The translations under genes and the position numbers were made by a program. Below the pieces are notes generated by a model that did no database searches, was not told where the DNA came from, and worked only from the letters and a program-made list of their open reading frames with translations. Shown one piece after another: positions 45,553-59,560 of a stretch of DNA of 64,000 nucleotides. Position 1 is the stretch's first letter, and the number at the start of each line of letters is the position of its first letter. The DNA is from Phallus indusiatus. Lineage: Eukaryota > Basidiomycota > Agaricomycetes > Phallales > Phallaceae. Where the stretch lies: assembly GCA_027605045.1 (NCBI GenBank), contig JAQFWX010000004.1:992001-1056000 (forward strand). Reading direction: 5' to 3'.

Positions 45553-47201
45553 ATGCTAATCAAAGTTTCCCAAGCCAGCACGATGCAGGCCGCTCAAGGA
45601 TTTCTTGAATACGTCAACGCGTCGCCGAGTCCGTTCCACGCTGTCAGCGTTGCAGCAAGACGACTTGAAAAGAGCGGTTTTCAAAAGGTAATATGATCGT
45701 ACTGTTACTGAAACTGAAGGTTCTTCAGTGTTGAAATTACGTTGTTCCCACACAGTTGAGAGAGCAAGATGCTTGGGATTTGAAGGCAGGCGGAAAGTAC
45801 TACTTTACGAGGTAAATCATATCACGAGGTTTGTCAACAGGAAGCGTATTGTATGAATTTTGCAGGAACCAGAGCGCCTTGCTAGCATTTACCATACCAC
45901 CCAACTGGAACAATGGCGCTTCAGCACCTGGTGTATCTATTGTGGCAACTCATATTGACAGTCCTAATCTCCGAATCAGACCGGTCTCGAAGAAGTCCAC
46001 ACTGGGTTATCTTCAAGTCGGCGTTGAAACGTTAGCAATTCAAGTTCATTGCTAGGTCATACTAAAGACTAATTGTGTAGGTATGGAGGCGGACTGTGGC
46101 ATACTTGGCTCGATCGTGATCTTTCGATCGCAGGACGTGTTGTCGTAACGAATAATGCCCGAACAGAATTTACATCGAAACTGATCCATGTGAAGAAACC
46201 CATTTTGAGAATTCCAAATCTCGCTATTCATCGTGCGCAGCCATATTACTCTTCTCTGCCTCTGAGCTAATGTTTCCAAAAGTCAATAGGGACGTAAACG
46301 ATGGCTTCAAATTCAATAAGGAAACACAGTTTGTACCTATCCTAGGAACCGCCGGAAACCAGCTGAATACACCTGATGATGCTTCCGAAAACCACCACCC
46401 TGCACTTCTGGCTGCTATCGGAAAAGAACTATCCGTCGCTCCAGAGCTTATCTCAGACATGGAACTGTCACTCTATGATACGCAATTGTCTGTTTTTGGT
46501 TAGTGATTGTATGCTTCTTCCATAAAAATTGGTTTTCATTATTACCTACAGGAGGTGTGAACGACGAGTTTATTTACTCCGCTCGTCTCGATAACCTTCT
46601 TTCGAGTTTCTGCGCGGTGGAAGCAATTGCCACAAGCTCTCATACCTCCAGCGAGAATATCAATTGCATCGCACTTTTCAACCACGAAGAGGTTGGGAGT
46701 GTTTCTACCTCAGGAGCCGATGGAAGCTTGATACCATCCTTGTTGGAACGTCTTTCTTCTACTCCCGAAAACCATGCTCGATCTATCGCGAAATCATTTT
46801 TGATTTCTGCCGACGTGACGCACGCCGTGCATCCCTCTTACCCAGAAAAGCACGAGGGAAGCCATTCACCCAAGATTAACGGTGGTGTAGCAATTAAAAT
46901 AAATCACAAACAAAAATACGCCACCGATGCAATCAGTTCGTTTATCATTCGAAAACTGGTTGAAAAGAAAGGAGGAAAGACACAAGACTTCGTTGCGCGG
47001 AACGATATGGCTTGTGGTTCTACTGTAGGGCCGATTCTATCCAAAACGGGTATCAGAACGGTGGACATTGGAAATCCTATTCTATCCATGCATTCTTGCA
47101 GAGAGATGGCGGGATCTCATGATGTGCAGTCAGCCATTGATTTGTTCACGGCATTCTTCGAGACGTTTTCCATCCTTGATAAGCAGTTGACTTTGGCATA
47201 A
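45553..47201 (+). CDS. APE4: M18 aspartyl aminopeptidase
   Basis: M18 peptidases remove N-terminal Asp/Glu using two zinc ions; they are cytosolic/vacuolar dodecamers. Conserved segments appear in order: FLEYVNASPSPFHAV, KAGGKYYFTR, VATHIDSPNLRI (zinc His/Asp), ETYGGGLWHTWLDRDL, HLNRDVNDGFKFN, DEFIYSARLDNL, ALFNHEEVGS (Glu-Glu, catalytic/zinc), LISADVTHAVHP, FVARNDMACGSTVGP and NPILSMHSCREMAGS (zinc His), ending at TAA 47199-47201. Seven or so exons with short introns. Two in-frame ATGs (45553 and 45583) are possible starts; the second, MQAAQGFLEY, is where family similarity begins. Confidence 0.9.
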
Positions 47202-47333
47202 AACTGGTTTTAATAATTTGGGTAAAAGTGAATTTTGTAATACATCCGACATACGAACAAGAGGAAAAATACAGATTTGTTATTGAAGTGGAATTTGAGT
47301 TTCGGTGCCGCGGTTGACGGCAGCAGAATTTAC

Positions 47334-49291
47334 ATGCTTACTCAGCAAACTGAGTCTGGCATGTCTGCTGTGGTGGAGGTCATAGACCTCACAACATCTC
47401 CTAACAATTCAGTTATAGTCATAGACGACGAATCAAATGAAGCACCGATACCGATGTCCACGAACGATCTTCCTCCAGAAAAACCCGTATCGAAGAAAAA
47501 ACGCAGAAGACGCCCCAAAGCGAAAGCAAAAGAACAAGCACCCAACGGTGAATCGAATACCAACACTATATCAAATAACCCCGATCTGAATGGTGACCAA
47601 AATTCACCACCTCGTGGTCAAAAACGCAAACGAAATGAAAAGGAGACGTTGTCCTCCCAGCACAAGCCTGTCACAAGCTCGTTGTCGGACCTTCCCTTCG
47701 CGATCGACACCGTTGGGCAGCCGCCTGGAAATGATTTTCAGACGAATTTTACACAACCACCGAACGAATCAAAATTGTTACATTCTGAAGATGGTTTACT
47801 CCTACCTTCACATGTATCGGTGACTTCAGTCGCTTCAATTCTAGGTGGAGATAATCAGGATGCAACAGAAGGCGACAGACTCCCATCCCCAGTATCAGAT
47901 GCTTCGGGAATAGAATTTTGTGATGATATTCTAGCTGTCGTATGTGTCATACTTTCATATCTGATCTGCTCAGTATATATATATACCCATTTCTTAGGGC
48001 GTACAACGGTATTTTCACGATGCTACCCCCAAAACGTATAAAACGTGCAAAAGATGTGGGGATAACGACCACGACTCCAGGGACTGTCCAAACATTGTGG
48101 TGAGTCAATATTCAACTTTGCTACGTAATTTATATTAACTTGGGGTAGTGTTTAACTTGCGGTGCACGTAATGAACATAGTTCAAGGAGTTGTCCGATTC
48201 TCCGCTATTGTTTCAATTGTCAGGGGAAGGGCCATGTGGCTAAGGTAAGGCGAACGATGCTGCTTAAGCCTCTTCTAACCAACATCCCATTAGGATTGCC
48301 CGCGAATAGGACCTACAGAGGGCCGACGGACTAGTACTCGCGATTGTGATCGTTGCGGGTCACCCAGACATCATACCACAGTCAGTCGTCCTTTCATATG
48401 ACAGTACGGCGTTAAACGAACGTTTTAGAATTGTCCAACATTATGGAGAATTTATACCTATCTCACAGATACTGAACGGGATGCAGTTTTGGCTGACAGA
48501 CGTGCTCAACAAGGCTTGCCTTTTGATGAAGGCGGTGAAGGGTTTATTGCCAGTGATCACTGGTGCTACAATTGCGGCTACAGTGGCCATCTTGGCGACG
48601 TAAGAGCGTAAGATTTGAGACTAAAATGAGAAATACTAAGAGAGGACTTTAGGATTGCCGAGAAAAAACCAACTTTGATAAACCCGAAGAAGATTCAGCA
48701 TTTGGTCTTTATAATTCTCTTACCGGTCCATTTTCATCAGGCTCTTCGTCGCAACCTTCTCAATATCAAAGAGCACCAAGATTATGGGAGCTTGCTCCAC
48801 CAAGCCGTGGAGGTATTCCTCTGGATGCTCAGGAAGATATTGGCAGGAAAGGTCGTGAAAAGGCCAAGAAAAAAGCCCGCGAAGCACAAGACCGGTTAGC
48901 AGACAGTGACGACGACGATGTACCAGACTGGTTCAACCGGAATCAGAAGAAGTCGAATACGGAACCGAGATCAAAGCCTCAAAAAGAAACCAGTTCTTCG
49001 GAGGTCAAACGTCGGCCGCTAGTTTTCCGTATCACAGCCGAGCAGAAAGATCCTAGATTCGACAGTCGTAGAGATGATTCGAGACCCGCGTTGCTAAGTC
49101 GCATTGACATGGATGGAGGAGGGAAAGGAAGCAGCCGATATCGCGACAAAGACAGCAATCGGGACAATCGAGATAGGGATCGAAGAAGAGACGGGGATAG
49201 AGATAAAAGACAGCACTCCAAGAGCTCCACACGAGACGATAAGGGACGCCGACCGAATGAAAGACGTTGGAAAGGAGGCTATGATCGATAG
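47334..49291 (+). CDS. AIR1: Air1/Air2-like zinc-knuckle protein of the TRAMP complex
   Basis: Air proteins bind RNA and bridge the Trf4/5 poly(A) polymerase and Mtr4 helicase in nuclear RNA surveillance. After a low-complexity basic N-terminus (KKKRRRRPKAKAK) come CCHC knuckles: CKRCGDNDHDSRDCP, CLTCGARNEHSSRSCP, CFNCQGKGHVAKDCP, CDRCGSPRHHT, and CYNCGYSGHLGDDC after the family motif EGGEGFIASDHW. The C-terminal third is Ser/Arg/Asp-rich and ends RWKGGYDR before TAG 49289. Near the start, VVEVIDLTTS and VIVIDDES look like two SUMO-interacting motifs. Start could be ATG 47334 or 47361. Seven exons or so. Confidence 0.85.
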
Positions 49292-49797
49292 AACCGTTGA
49301 CTTTTCCTACTACAGTGTTGTATTGCGCTATACTTGCGCTTGACGATATGTGACCTTACCTTTGTACGAATCAAGATAATGGGACTGCCGTAGAGACCAC
49401 CACATCGAACATTGCAGTATACTCCCAGCTTTCCCAAATACACCGTACCGTTTGCTCGCAGATTTGAGTTGCTACTGGCCGCTAGAGTCCTTTAAGGGTA
49501 TTTAGGCTCAAAAATATCGATTCGGATATGTTGAAGGCCGTCTCCTGTTATACATAGCCAAAGTATGTAAAGGTAAAGTTGTATCTGTTCCAATTCGGCC
49601 CGGGAGGCTGTGTTTTGAGGTGAAACTTTGGTTTTGGATAAGAACGACGAACTGTGAGCTCGTGAACACTGAATATCACCGACGAAGCTGGGTAATTCGC
49701 ACACCAAAACCCTTGAACATGATAGCGGTCAGTAAAGACCAGTACAGCGATATATCCCAAGTTCACATACCTATACGCATGACCCCGTGACCGGCGA
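49292..49797. other. intergenic
   Basis: Short overlapping frames on the minus strand carry no recognisable pattern; I see nothing else. Confidence 0.5.
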
Positions 49798-50844
49798 TGA
49801 ACCCGGACTCTACTGTTGAGTTTACAATTTCTTTTTGGACGAGACTCACTCGTCTACGGGGTTGATAGCTCGTGTTATAAATCATGACGACCTTCCGCGT
49901 CAAACGCCTCGAGAAGCTTACAGGTACGAGAGCACGCTACGAAAAAACCTGTGGAGGCAGTTTGATGCTGTTTTAAGACCCCCAACTCAAAGAGCTAGTC
50001 GATTGTTGTTCCACGGCCCTACGCAAAGGTTAGTCATTATTTCACCTTCATGTAGATCGTTTACTTATTGTCTAAAGATCCGGGGCAAATCGCTCTTCTC
50101 GGGGGCGATTTAACTTTAATCGATGAGTATATGCAGGTAATGATTCGAGCTACCCTACTTGAAGGTCTTCTATACGTTGTATGCGTGGGTCCCGAGCACA
50201 AAGAGCAAATTGTAAGCTCCGGATCATATTTCGCTCATGGAAAGTATCTCTTCGATAGGTACTACCCTTTATTTTGTTTGCACAACATTAGTTTTACACG
50301 ATGCAGCGAAGAGCAAAGGGCTGCAGGCTTTTCCAGAAGCTATCGCCAGAAACACAGCTCTGGTGGACTAAAACCGTGAGACTCCACTGACTTCAAGATG
50401 TCGATGAAATATCTCACCTATTGGTTTTCAACAGTACCCCGAGACAATAAAGCCCATTGACAAACGTCTTTTTACCCCCGAGGTATGTTATCACCCAAAC
50501 CCAGCTCAATCTGTTATTTTTAAACAAAATATCGTGATCAGGAAGCCAAAACCCGTTGGTGGTGTTATAGTCTTGCTACACACCCTGATCACCAAAGGCG
50601 AGGCTATGCCGCTGCCATCATGGATTCGGTATTCGAAGAAGTCGGTTCCGCGAAATCATCGTTTGACACCAGCACTCATCTCCTCTTTTAGGTGAAACGT
50701 GCCGGCTCATTTATGGGCGTTGTGCCCGCAACGGAAGTCAACGTCAAAATTTACACATCAATGGGTTTCAAAGAAATTGGGATTACCCTTCTCCCTTCAC
50801 CTGCTGGCGATTGTGAGATTCATGTAATGACAAGAGGTCGGTGA
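49798..50844 (+). CDS. GNAT-family N-acetyltransferase
   Basis: GNAT enzymes transfer acetyl from acetyl-CoA to an amine; the substrate is unknown here. The fold is recognised by WWCYSLATHPDHQRRGYAAAI, the acetyl-CoA loop (Q/R-x-x-G-x-A), then FMGVVPATEVNVKIYTSMGF and a final strand EIHVMTRGR, stop 50842-50844. The first half has TLLEGLLYVVCVG, SEEQRAAGF and LSPETQLWWTKT, typical of a mushroom-expanded GNAT group. Between GF and QKLSPE the frame changes: one extra T in the tttt run near 50333 would join them, so this is either a base-call error or a recent frameshift. The start codon is uncertain (49798 is a candidate, with an intron needed). Confidence 0.68.
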
Positions 50845-51749
50845 GAATGTATGGGCCATTACAATTGGCGATGTGCTGCCAGGAAAGGGAATGTTATTAA
50901 ACAAACTCGAAATGAGAGTGTATGTATTTCGTTTTGTTTTTTTATTGTGTTGAATCGAGATTGTCCCAAAGCCTGCGCACTTGAAGCCGGGTATTTTGAT
51001 TGAAGTTGACCAGAAGAGAGTATATTTTATAAGGTAAGATTCCGTATATTGCAGATTTGGCTAAAACGGGACGATGCGATCACTGCCAGTACCCATCAGC
51101 TGCAAAAGCACATAGAGTGTCTTTGATCTAATCAAGATGTGGATGCGTTGGACGAAAACCATTCCAATGCTAGTGCATTGACCCCCCCATGGAACACACC
51201 CGAAGGCCTCGAGTGTAATTTTTCAATCGCTTTGGGGGATTACACTGAGTAAGGAGATTGGAGCTCCGTCAAACCAGCCACCTCTTCGCACACTCCCACA
51301 CCTCGATCTGTCCAATCAGTCATGGACCTGATGATTCTAGCGTGCATTGCACTGAATTCCTATCCTGATACCCCCCAGAGTTCAACAAAGCATCCCATCG
51401 ATAGATCTCATATACCCCCTCTTATCCGAAAACGAGCCGTCAGGCTAAATACTACGTTCAGGTAGTGAGGCAAAGTGTACAGATCCACACTCCAAGACCC
51501 GGCGACTTACTATGAATCGATTCGAGCACAAAGCACAGAAAGCCTCGCTTTCCTTCCGGCAAGATGGGTTTAGCGAAAATATTCGTAAAAAGTAGTTATC
51601 TCTGACAAGTAGATGATTCTGTCTCACCGCGAATGGTTTTTGTCTTCCATGGGCTTGAGGTCGTGGTAGTTATGGATTAGGGTGTTACGGGCGCTTTGCT
51701 TACTAATTGTATCCAATATTCGCTGGTTCGGTCACTTTGGTGGTACAAC
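50845..51749. other. intergenic
   Basis: About 900 bp without a supported gene. Only frames under 70 codons occur. It should include the promoter of the DSC2-like gene. Confidence 0.5.
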
Positions 51750-52973
51750 ATGTCCTTTGCAAATGCGCCTGTTTCTAAAGGTTTGTGGTCTTCTTCCTTT
51801 CGAACCAGTGCTGAATTACCTTTAGGATTAATGATGAGTGTCGGCGCAATGACCCTCGTTTCGTCTTTATTTGATATCAAGCACTATTTTCATTTGCAAG
51901 TAAGCCTTTTCAGTAACCTGATTTCGCATTTTCATTGAGAGCTCTATCAAATAGTTTTCTCCCCATGTAACGCACCATTACCAAGTTGGTTATTTTGCTT
52001 AACTCGTCGCTTGAGTCTCTAATGGCTTTGAAACGCAGTACTGGCGGATTTTTGTTCATCCCCTGGCTTGTACAAGTTCTGCGTCACTCCTTTTGGTCGA
52101 GTTGATATTATATACGGCATCTATTACCATTGAACGGCAATTCGGAAGCCTGAAGTACGCTGTAGGGAAAACTCTCTGCTATCCTTACGCATTCGTTTTT
52201 TTTGATCCTGCCAGTAGTCATTCATTGCCATATCTGCAATTCTGTCATCCGCCTTGTCATTTTTGGCCCTATTTGGCTTTCAAAAGACGAGTCTGAACGT
52301 CATTCCCGCTGGACCCGTAGCTCTTCTCTTCAGTATCGTATATCAATATTACCGCTTGCTTCCACCCGCGTATTCTTTTCAGTTATTTGCATTCAAGTTT
52401 TCCAACAAAGCCTATCTATATGTTCTTGCCTACCAGGTGAGTGAAGCTATGCAATGACTACAAGCTATCATCTCACATGATTTATAGTTGGCGGTTAGCC
52501 AGCTACCGGGCTCAGCAGCGGCCGCGATAATAGGCATATTGACCGGTCAACTATATCGCTCGGACGTTTTGGGTCTAAGAAGCTATCGACTTCCGCCCTT
52601 CGTACAGAAATTAGGGTCGTCTCTTTTGCCCTATATAGGATCCACACGTCCCGCGAGAAGATCCAATCTTGCCATGCCGGATAGTCTCCCTACTGAAGTT
52701 GAGGAGCCTATCTCGACGGCACCATCTCCAGATACAAATCAAACAGCTCCTGCCGGTGCGGATCAGGCTAACAGATCTGTCATGAGTCAGTGGGTAAACC
52801 AACTGACGGGACAAACATCTACAAGTGGAATTCATGTCTCCACTGAAGCTGAAATCTCACAAGTCGCATCTATGTTTCCCAATACACCCAGAGAATCAGT
52901 CATATTAGCTTTACAAAGAAGTTCAAATGTTGAAGAGGCTGTAGAGACACTTCTAGCTGCGAACAATGGCTGA
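51750..52973 (+). CDS. rhomboid-like / UBA-domain membrane protein (DSC2/UBAC2-like)
   Basis: The DSC2/UBAC2 family are ER/Golgi membrane pseudo-rhomboids with a C-terminal UBA domain; Dsc2 is part of the Dsc ubiquitin ligase that activates sterol regulators in fission yeast. Exons beginning MSFANAPVSKG give hydrophobic segments MSVGAMTLVSSLF, YWRIFVHPLACTSSASLLL, ELILYTASITIERQFGS (rhomboid-like LxxL and ERxxGS), FIAISAILSSALSFLALFGF and SAAAAIIGILTGQLY. After a polar linker rich in Thr, Ala and Pro, the UBA domain is ISQVASMFPNTPRESVILAL then SSNVEEAVETLL. Start ATG 51750, stop TGA 52971. The first splice gives SKG-LMMSV. It converges on eIF3d with a 25-bp gap. Confidence 0.8.
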
Positions 52974-52998
52974 TTACTATCATAGAAGAAAATGCCTT

Positions 52999-55027
52999 TT
53001 AATTGCCTGATTCGTTTGCCTCTCCTTCTACCTCTTCCTCAATGTCCTCAGCAACGAAGGCGGTCATGGGTACGGCGTACAAACGTATAACAGGCTGAAA
53101 TGTCGCGCACGTCAGATAAATCAATACATTAAAAAGCCAGATAAATGCTCTTACGCGGTTGGGATCCTTAATCAAGACATATTTGCCGTTGGGTTGTTTC
53201 ATACAAAGATCGGTAATAGTTCTGACAATGCCCCATCCATTTGCGAAAGACACGTTCAGTTGAGAGGCGAAGTCTCCTGGTTTCAGTGTAAAGGTACCGA
53301 GAATCGAGTGACGCCATTTATCTTTGGGGTTAGCACGTGAAACATAGCTAGATTGCGAAAGAAAAAGCTCAGATATTACGCATATGTTATAGAATTTCGG
53401 TCAACCTACCCCAATTTTAATGTGTCAGCTCCAGCGAGAATGCTTTGTACAGCCCATCTAGCCAGTTTGAAACTGTTGTTTTTCATTTCTGTTGCAACCA
53501 CCGCACCACGCTGACTGTCGAGTTTAGAGCGCCAGTCAGGTGCTCCACCGGCTCCTGGAGCTCTTGGATCGAATTCGTTCAAGGTTCTGATCGTTAGCAG
53601 TTCCTTGTTGTTACCAGCACCAGATTGGAAGGCGTCAACTTCAGTGCGCAACGCTAACTTGACATTTTCTTCTTCCGTCACGCTCAAGTCGAAAACACGA
53701 TAACGGTAACCACACGAAGCCAAAGGTTCGGCTTCTTCTGGACTATAAAACGGATTTGCCTTCTCGAAATCAAACACCTGATCTTCTTTGACGGTTTGGA
53801 ACATGAAGTTTTGATTGACATAGGTTGCCTCGACAGATAATTGACTAGACGAGTTGATCGAATCTTTGTCATCCAAGGGAGGGTCCGTGGCGTTCTCATT
53901 TACAGTGATAAAGTCTGAGGAAAGAGTACAATTCATACAAATTCATCCACAAGTTGTGTTTACATACCGAAGGGTCCGCCGTCTCGCTTATCCAGGAAGA
54001 CCTTGTCGCCGTCGCGAATGATAACGATATCCCAAGGATAAACAGACCGCGGTGCACACATCAAGAGACTGATAATGGCGTCTGTCGCATAAATCCGAGC
54101 GGTGTTATCGGCTGCAAGCTATGGTGCAATAGTTATGAGATCGAGTATCAAAAAGAATACTATAGTGCGATCTCACCTGTTGAATTACTGGGTCATCAGA
54201 AGTTGTGGGGTTGTATCGTAATCGGTCGACGGCTTGCAAAGATTTTTCCATCTTTGTACTGACTCGATCGTAATTCTTATCCCAAGCGAATAATCGACCA
54301 TATGAATCTCTGGAAATACATTCAATCGTCCGTTTTCCTTGGACATGTTCAGAAACTTACACATCTTCGGGCTCATCAACGTCAAGACGCAATTTGGTTA
54401 ATCGGGTAAAATCAATTTCCTCTAACATTCTCCAACTAGGATCAATGGCAACCGAAGATTCACGATCTCTAGATGTCTGAAAACAGATAATTATTGAGAC
54501 GGCGACCTCATCTTAGCACGAGTACAAACCTTTTCCCAGTCTCTCCATCCACGTCTGCCACCACGCATCACGCCAGTTCCTCTATTGGTCTGAGAATAAC
54601 CGGTACGTGCGGAGCGTTGACCAGGCTTATTGGTCGTGGCGGTTAATGTTCTAGCTCCACGTCCTCTGCTGAAGCCCCCCGCGCCTCCACGACGAGGAGC
54701 TGCTGCCTTATTGTCGACAAGGGAGAATGATGCCTCATCTTCAACATGGAAATATGCAAATGCACTCGCTGTTCCAGAACCAAACGCAGCTTGTTCTCGT
54801 CCTCTTTTTGTTGCCCCACGAGTGTTTCCACCACCAGCGGCGGGTAAAGCTGCGCGTGCAGCTCCTTCGAGGTCGTTCCAGTCAGCGAATCGACCTAGTT
54901 TGTCTGATTTTGAGTAAGGGGCATATGGGATATCCTTGAATTGAGCAGGGAGATGTCGTTGAGATGGTCCCCAAGCACCATCTTCGTTGTCGTGAATTTG
55001 AGGTAAACTGAACGATGGATTGCTCAT
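52999..55027 (-). CDS. EIF3D: eukaryotic translation initiation factor 3 subunit d
   Basis: eIF3d is a peripheral eIF3 subunit that contacts the 40S mRNA entry site and can bind 5' caps. From ATG 55027: [37 protein letters not shown] (family hallmark), an Arg/Gly-rich region, [51 protein letters not shown] (conserved cap-binding part), then [60 protein letters not shown]-like and [13 protein letters not shown]. The C-terminus is acidic, ending GEANESGN at stop 52999. Five or six exons. All frames join cleanly. Confidence 0.93.
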
Positions 55028-55255
55028 GTTCAGAGTTTTTTTTCTGCCTTAGGACGCCCAACACATTGATTACCTCATGTAGATTAGTAATCTCAAAGCC
55101 TCGACGAGCGGCCGTCACTACTAAAAGACCAAAAGCTGGTCCAAGCTTTATTTCGAAAGACCCATCTATTGTCCTTAGAAGGGCTACGGACGGGTGCGAT
55201 ATAAAGCTTAAAGCTTCAAGGCTGGTTCCAAAGCGCCAGAAGTCACATTTACTCC

Positions 55256-56183
55256 ATGAAGTACGCCTCAATGCCATACTTCGTGCTACCCATTTCTTAT
55301 GACTTTGTAGTGTCGTTAGAGAAATAAGTAGGATTAACAATGTTGAACTTAAGGCTGGCTTGACCTCTGGTTCATGGCATGACGACTATAAAGGCGAGTG
55401 CGGCGCGTCCTCAAAGTGAAGAGTAGCTGTTGACACCTTGATTCATAGACTCGGCATATATTCACGTTAGCGGATTGGATTATGGGCTGACTGAAGGAGA
55501 TGTGGTAGTGATTTTTTCCCAGTACGTATTTCTAGAAATGCGTGAAGGCGATCTCACTCTTTGGTTCATTCCAGGTATGGAGAAGTCATGGATGTAAATA
55601 TGCCCAGAGACAAGAATACGGGAAAAACGAAGGGGTTTGCTTTCCTGATGTATGAAGACCAGCGATCAACAGTTCTCGCGGTAGATAATCTAAGTGGAGC
55701 AAACGTTCTTGGCAGAACATTGAAGGTGGATCATGTGAAAGGCTACCGCCAGCCGAAAGTCAAAAACGAGGATGGAGAGCTTGTTGAACCTGAGGAGCAG
55801 AGCTTTAATGCCAAACCCGAATTAGTATATGGTATGTTAACAGACTTTTTCTTTTTTTACCTGTATTTTAACCCTCAGAAGACGATGCGGCCTCAGAATC
55901 GTCTGCTTCCTCGGGACCCTCAATCGATCCGGAGGATCCAATGCGTGATTATCTTCTTCAACAACGGCGTGAAAAGAAAGAGAAGAGGAAGAAGAAAGAC
56001 AAAAGCAAAACAAAGAAGAAGAAGCTACTGGGTGTTGAAGAAACTCCAGAAGAGCGTCGGGCAAGAAAAGAGCTTAAGGCCCGGAAGAAGGCAGCGAAAG
56101 AACACAAGAAAGAATCTAAAGCCGATAAATCTGAACGTGCTCGCTCTCCTTACGAAGATCGTACTAAACGAGACTATCGCTGA
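55256..56183 (+). CDS. IST3: RNA-binding spliceosome protein IST3/Snu17 (RBMX2)
   Basis: IST3 is the RRM subunit of the pre-mRNA retention and splicing (RES) complex. The protein reads SGSWHDDYKDSAYIHVSGLDYGL (the RES-specific lead-in and RNP2), EGDVVVIFSQYGEVMDVNM, then KTKGFAFLMYEDQRSTVLAVDNL (RNP1) and ANVLGRTLKVDHVKGYR, followed by a Lys-rich tail ending at TGA 56181. The intron after WHDDYK starts GCGAGT (after AAAG), so a GC-AG intron is needed. The first coding exon is uncertain: a five-base exon ATGAA at 55256 joined to GATTAACAAT fits phase and gives MKINNVEL. Divergent from eIF3d. Confidence 0.82.
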
Positions 56184-56446
56184 GAAGCGAAAGCTTACTG
56201 GAACTTGAACATTTGTTACACCGTATTACTAGCAACTTTTACCCCTTCCACAACGTAAAATGTACTGATAGAACAAAACATTAATATATTCTCGAGGCTA
56301 TTAAATTATACGCATTGTCATCTTTGGAAATCGCCAATTGTTTTTTGTAACAGGTTCTGAATTGTTGTCCTCGCCATCAACTTAGGTGCAATAATGGATT
56401 CACTGTCAAACATGTGAAGAGGGCTACAACAGCCCGGAGGCAAAGA
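56184..56446. other. 3' flank of IST3
   Basis: A/T-rich sequence, probably the 3' UTR of IST3; nothing else seen. Confidence 0.5.
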
Positions 56447-56528
56447 GGTTCTACCCGGATTCGAACCGGGGTCTTGGGAAGAGATTTTGTTTCAAAATCC
56501 CAGGGGCTAACCACTACCCCATAGAACC
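56447..56528 (-). tRNA. tRNA-Gln (UUG) with an 11-nt intron
   Basis: Read on the minus strand: acceptor GGTTCTA pairs with TAGAACC, the D stem GGGT pairs with GCCC around AGTGGTTA, the anticodon stem TGGGA pairs with TCCCA, and the T arm is CCCGG-TTCGAAT-CCGGG. The anticodon loop holds TTG after T33. The 11 extra bases AACAAAATCTC follow position 37, the canonical place for nuclear tRNA introns. The B box GGTTCGAAT is present. Fungal tRNA-Gln genes have the same GGTTCTA acceptor. Confidence 0.88.
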
Positions 56529-56737
56529 GTCCGACTCGTGGACAAAACTCCTGATCATCTCGTGTTTCTACGGATTACTAGTTTCTGACATAAGCCGCAC
56601 TAGACAACAGTTTCTTTGCTTAAAACCTTCTCGGCCTGAAACAAAAGGACAACTGTTCATTTACACTACAACATTCTTGAAGTATATTAGCGACCATCAG
56701 TTTCTCTCTAAAGTGTAATACCCGACTGTCGACAGCC

Positions 56738-59183
<2,446 letters not shown>

Positions 59184-59560
59184 TCGAGCAAACGCAAATC
59201 TTTGTCTTGGTTTGTTTTTATTTCTTTCCGATTTACCTCAGGTTCAAGAAATTGGAAAATTCTAACTTGATGTACCCGCATACTAAAATCCAGCGAATTT
59301 CCTTCAGACTAGTATGTACTCTTTTAGTTACCGACTGTATCATACTTGCCAATCAAAAGCAATTGAGTTATAATATCGTGGCAGCTAGCTCTTAAATCTA
59401 TGTAAATTGTTTACAACGAATGTTTGAATGAAAGTTACGCGTGAGCTTAAACAAGTCATAACCTACAGCTTCCGAAAGGTGCTGGGCTGGGCGCCTTGGT
59501 GTCAACGACTCGCCCTTCCGACGCGTGCTATAAAGACATCCGCCGCGTTTTAAACAGAGC
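59184..59560. other. intergenic
   Basis: Contains the PAP1 3' flank and PET112 promoter; no gene seen. Confidence 0.5.

Noticed and set aside
54882..55340. Minus-strand 152-codon ORF upstream of and overlapping the eIF3d start
   Set aside because: It is in a different frame from eIF3d, overlaps the probable IST3 first exon and intron, and shows no family motif. eIF3d already has a well-supported start at 55027.
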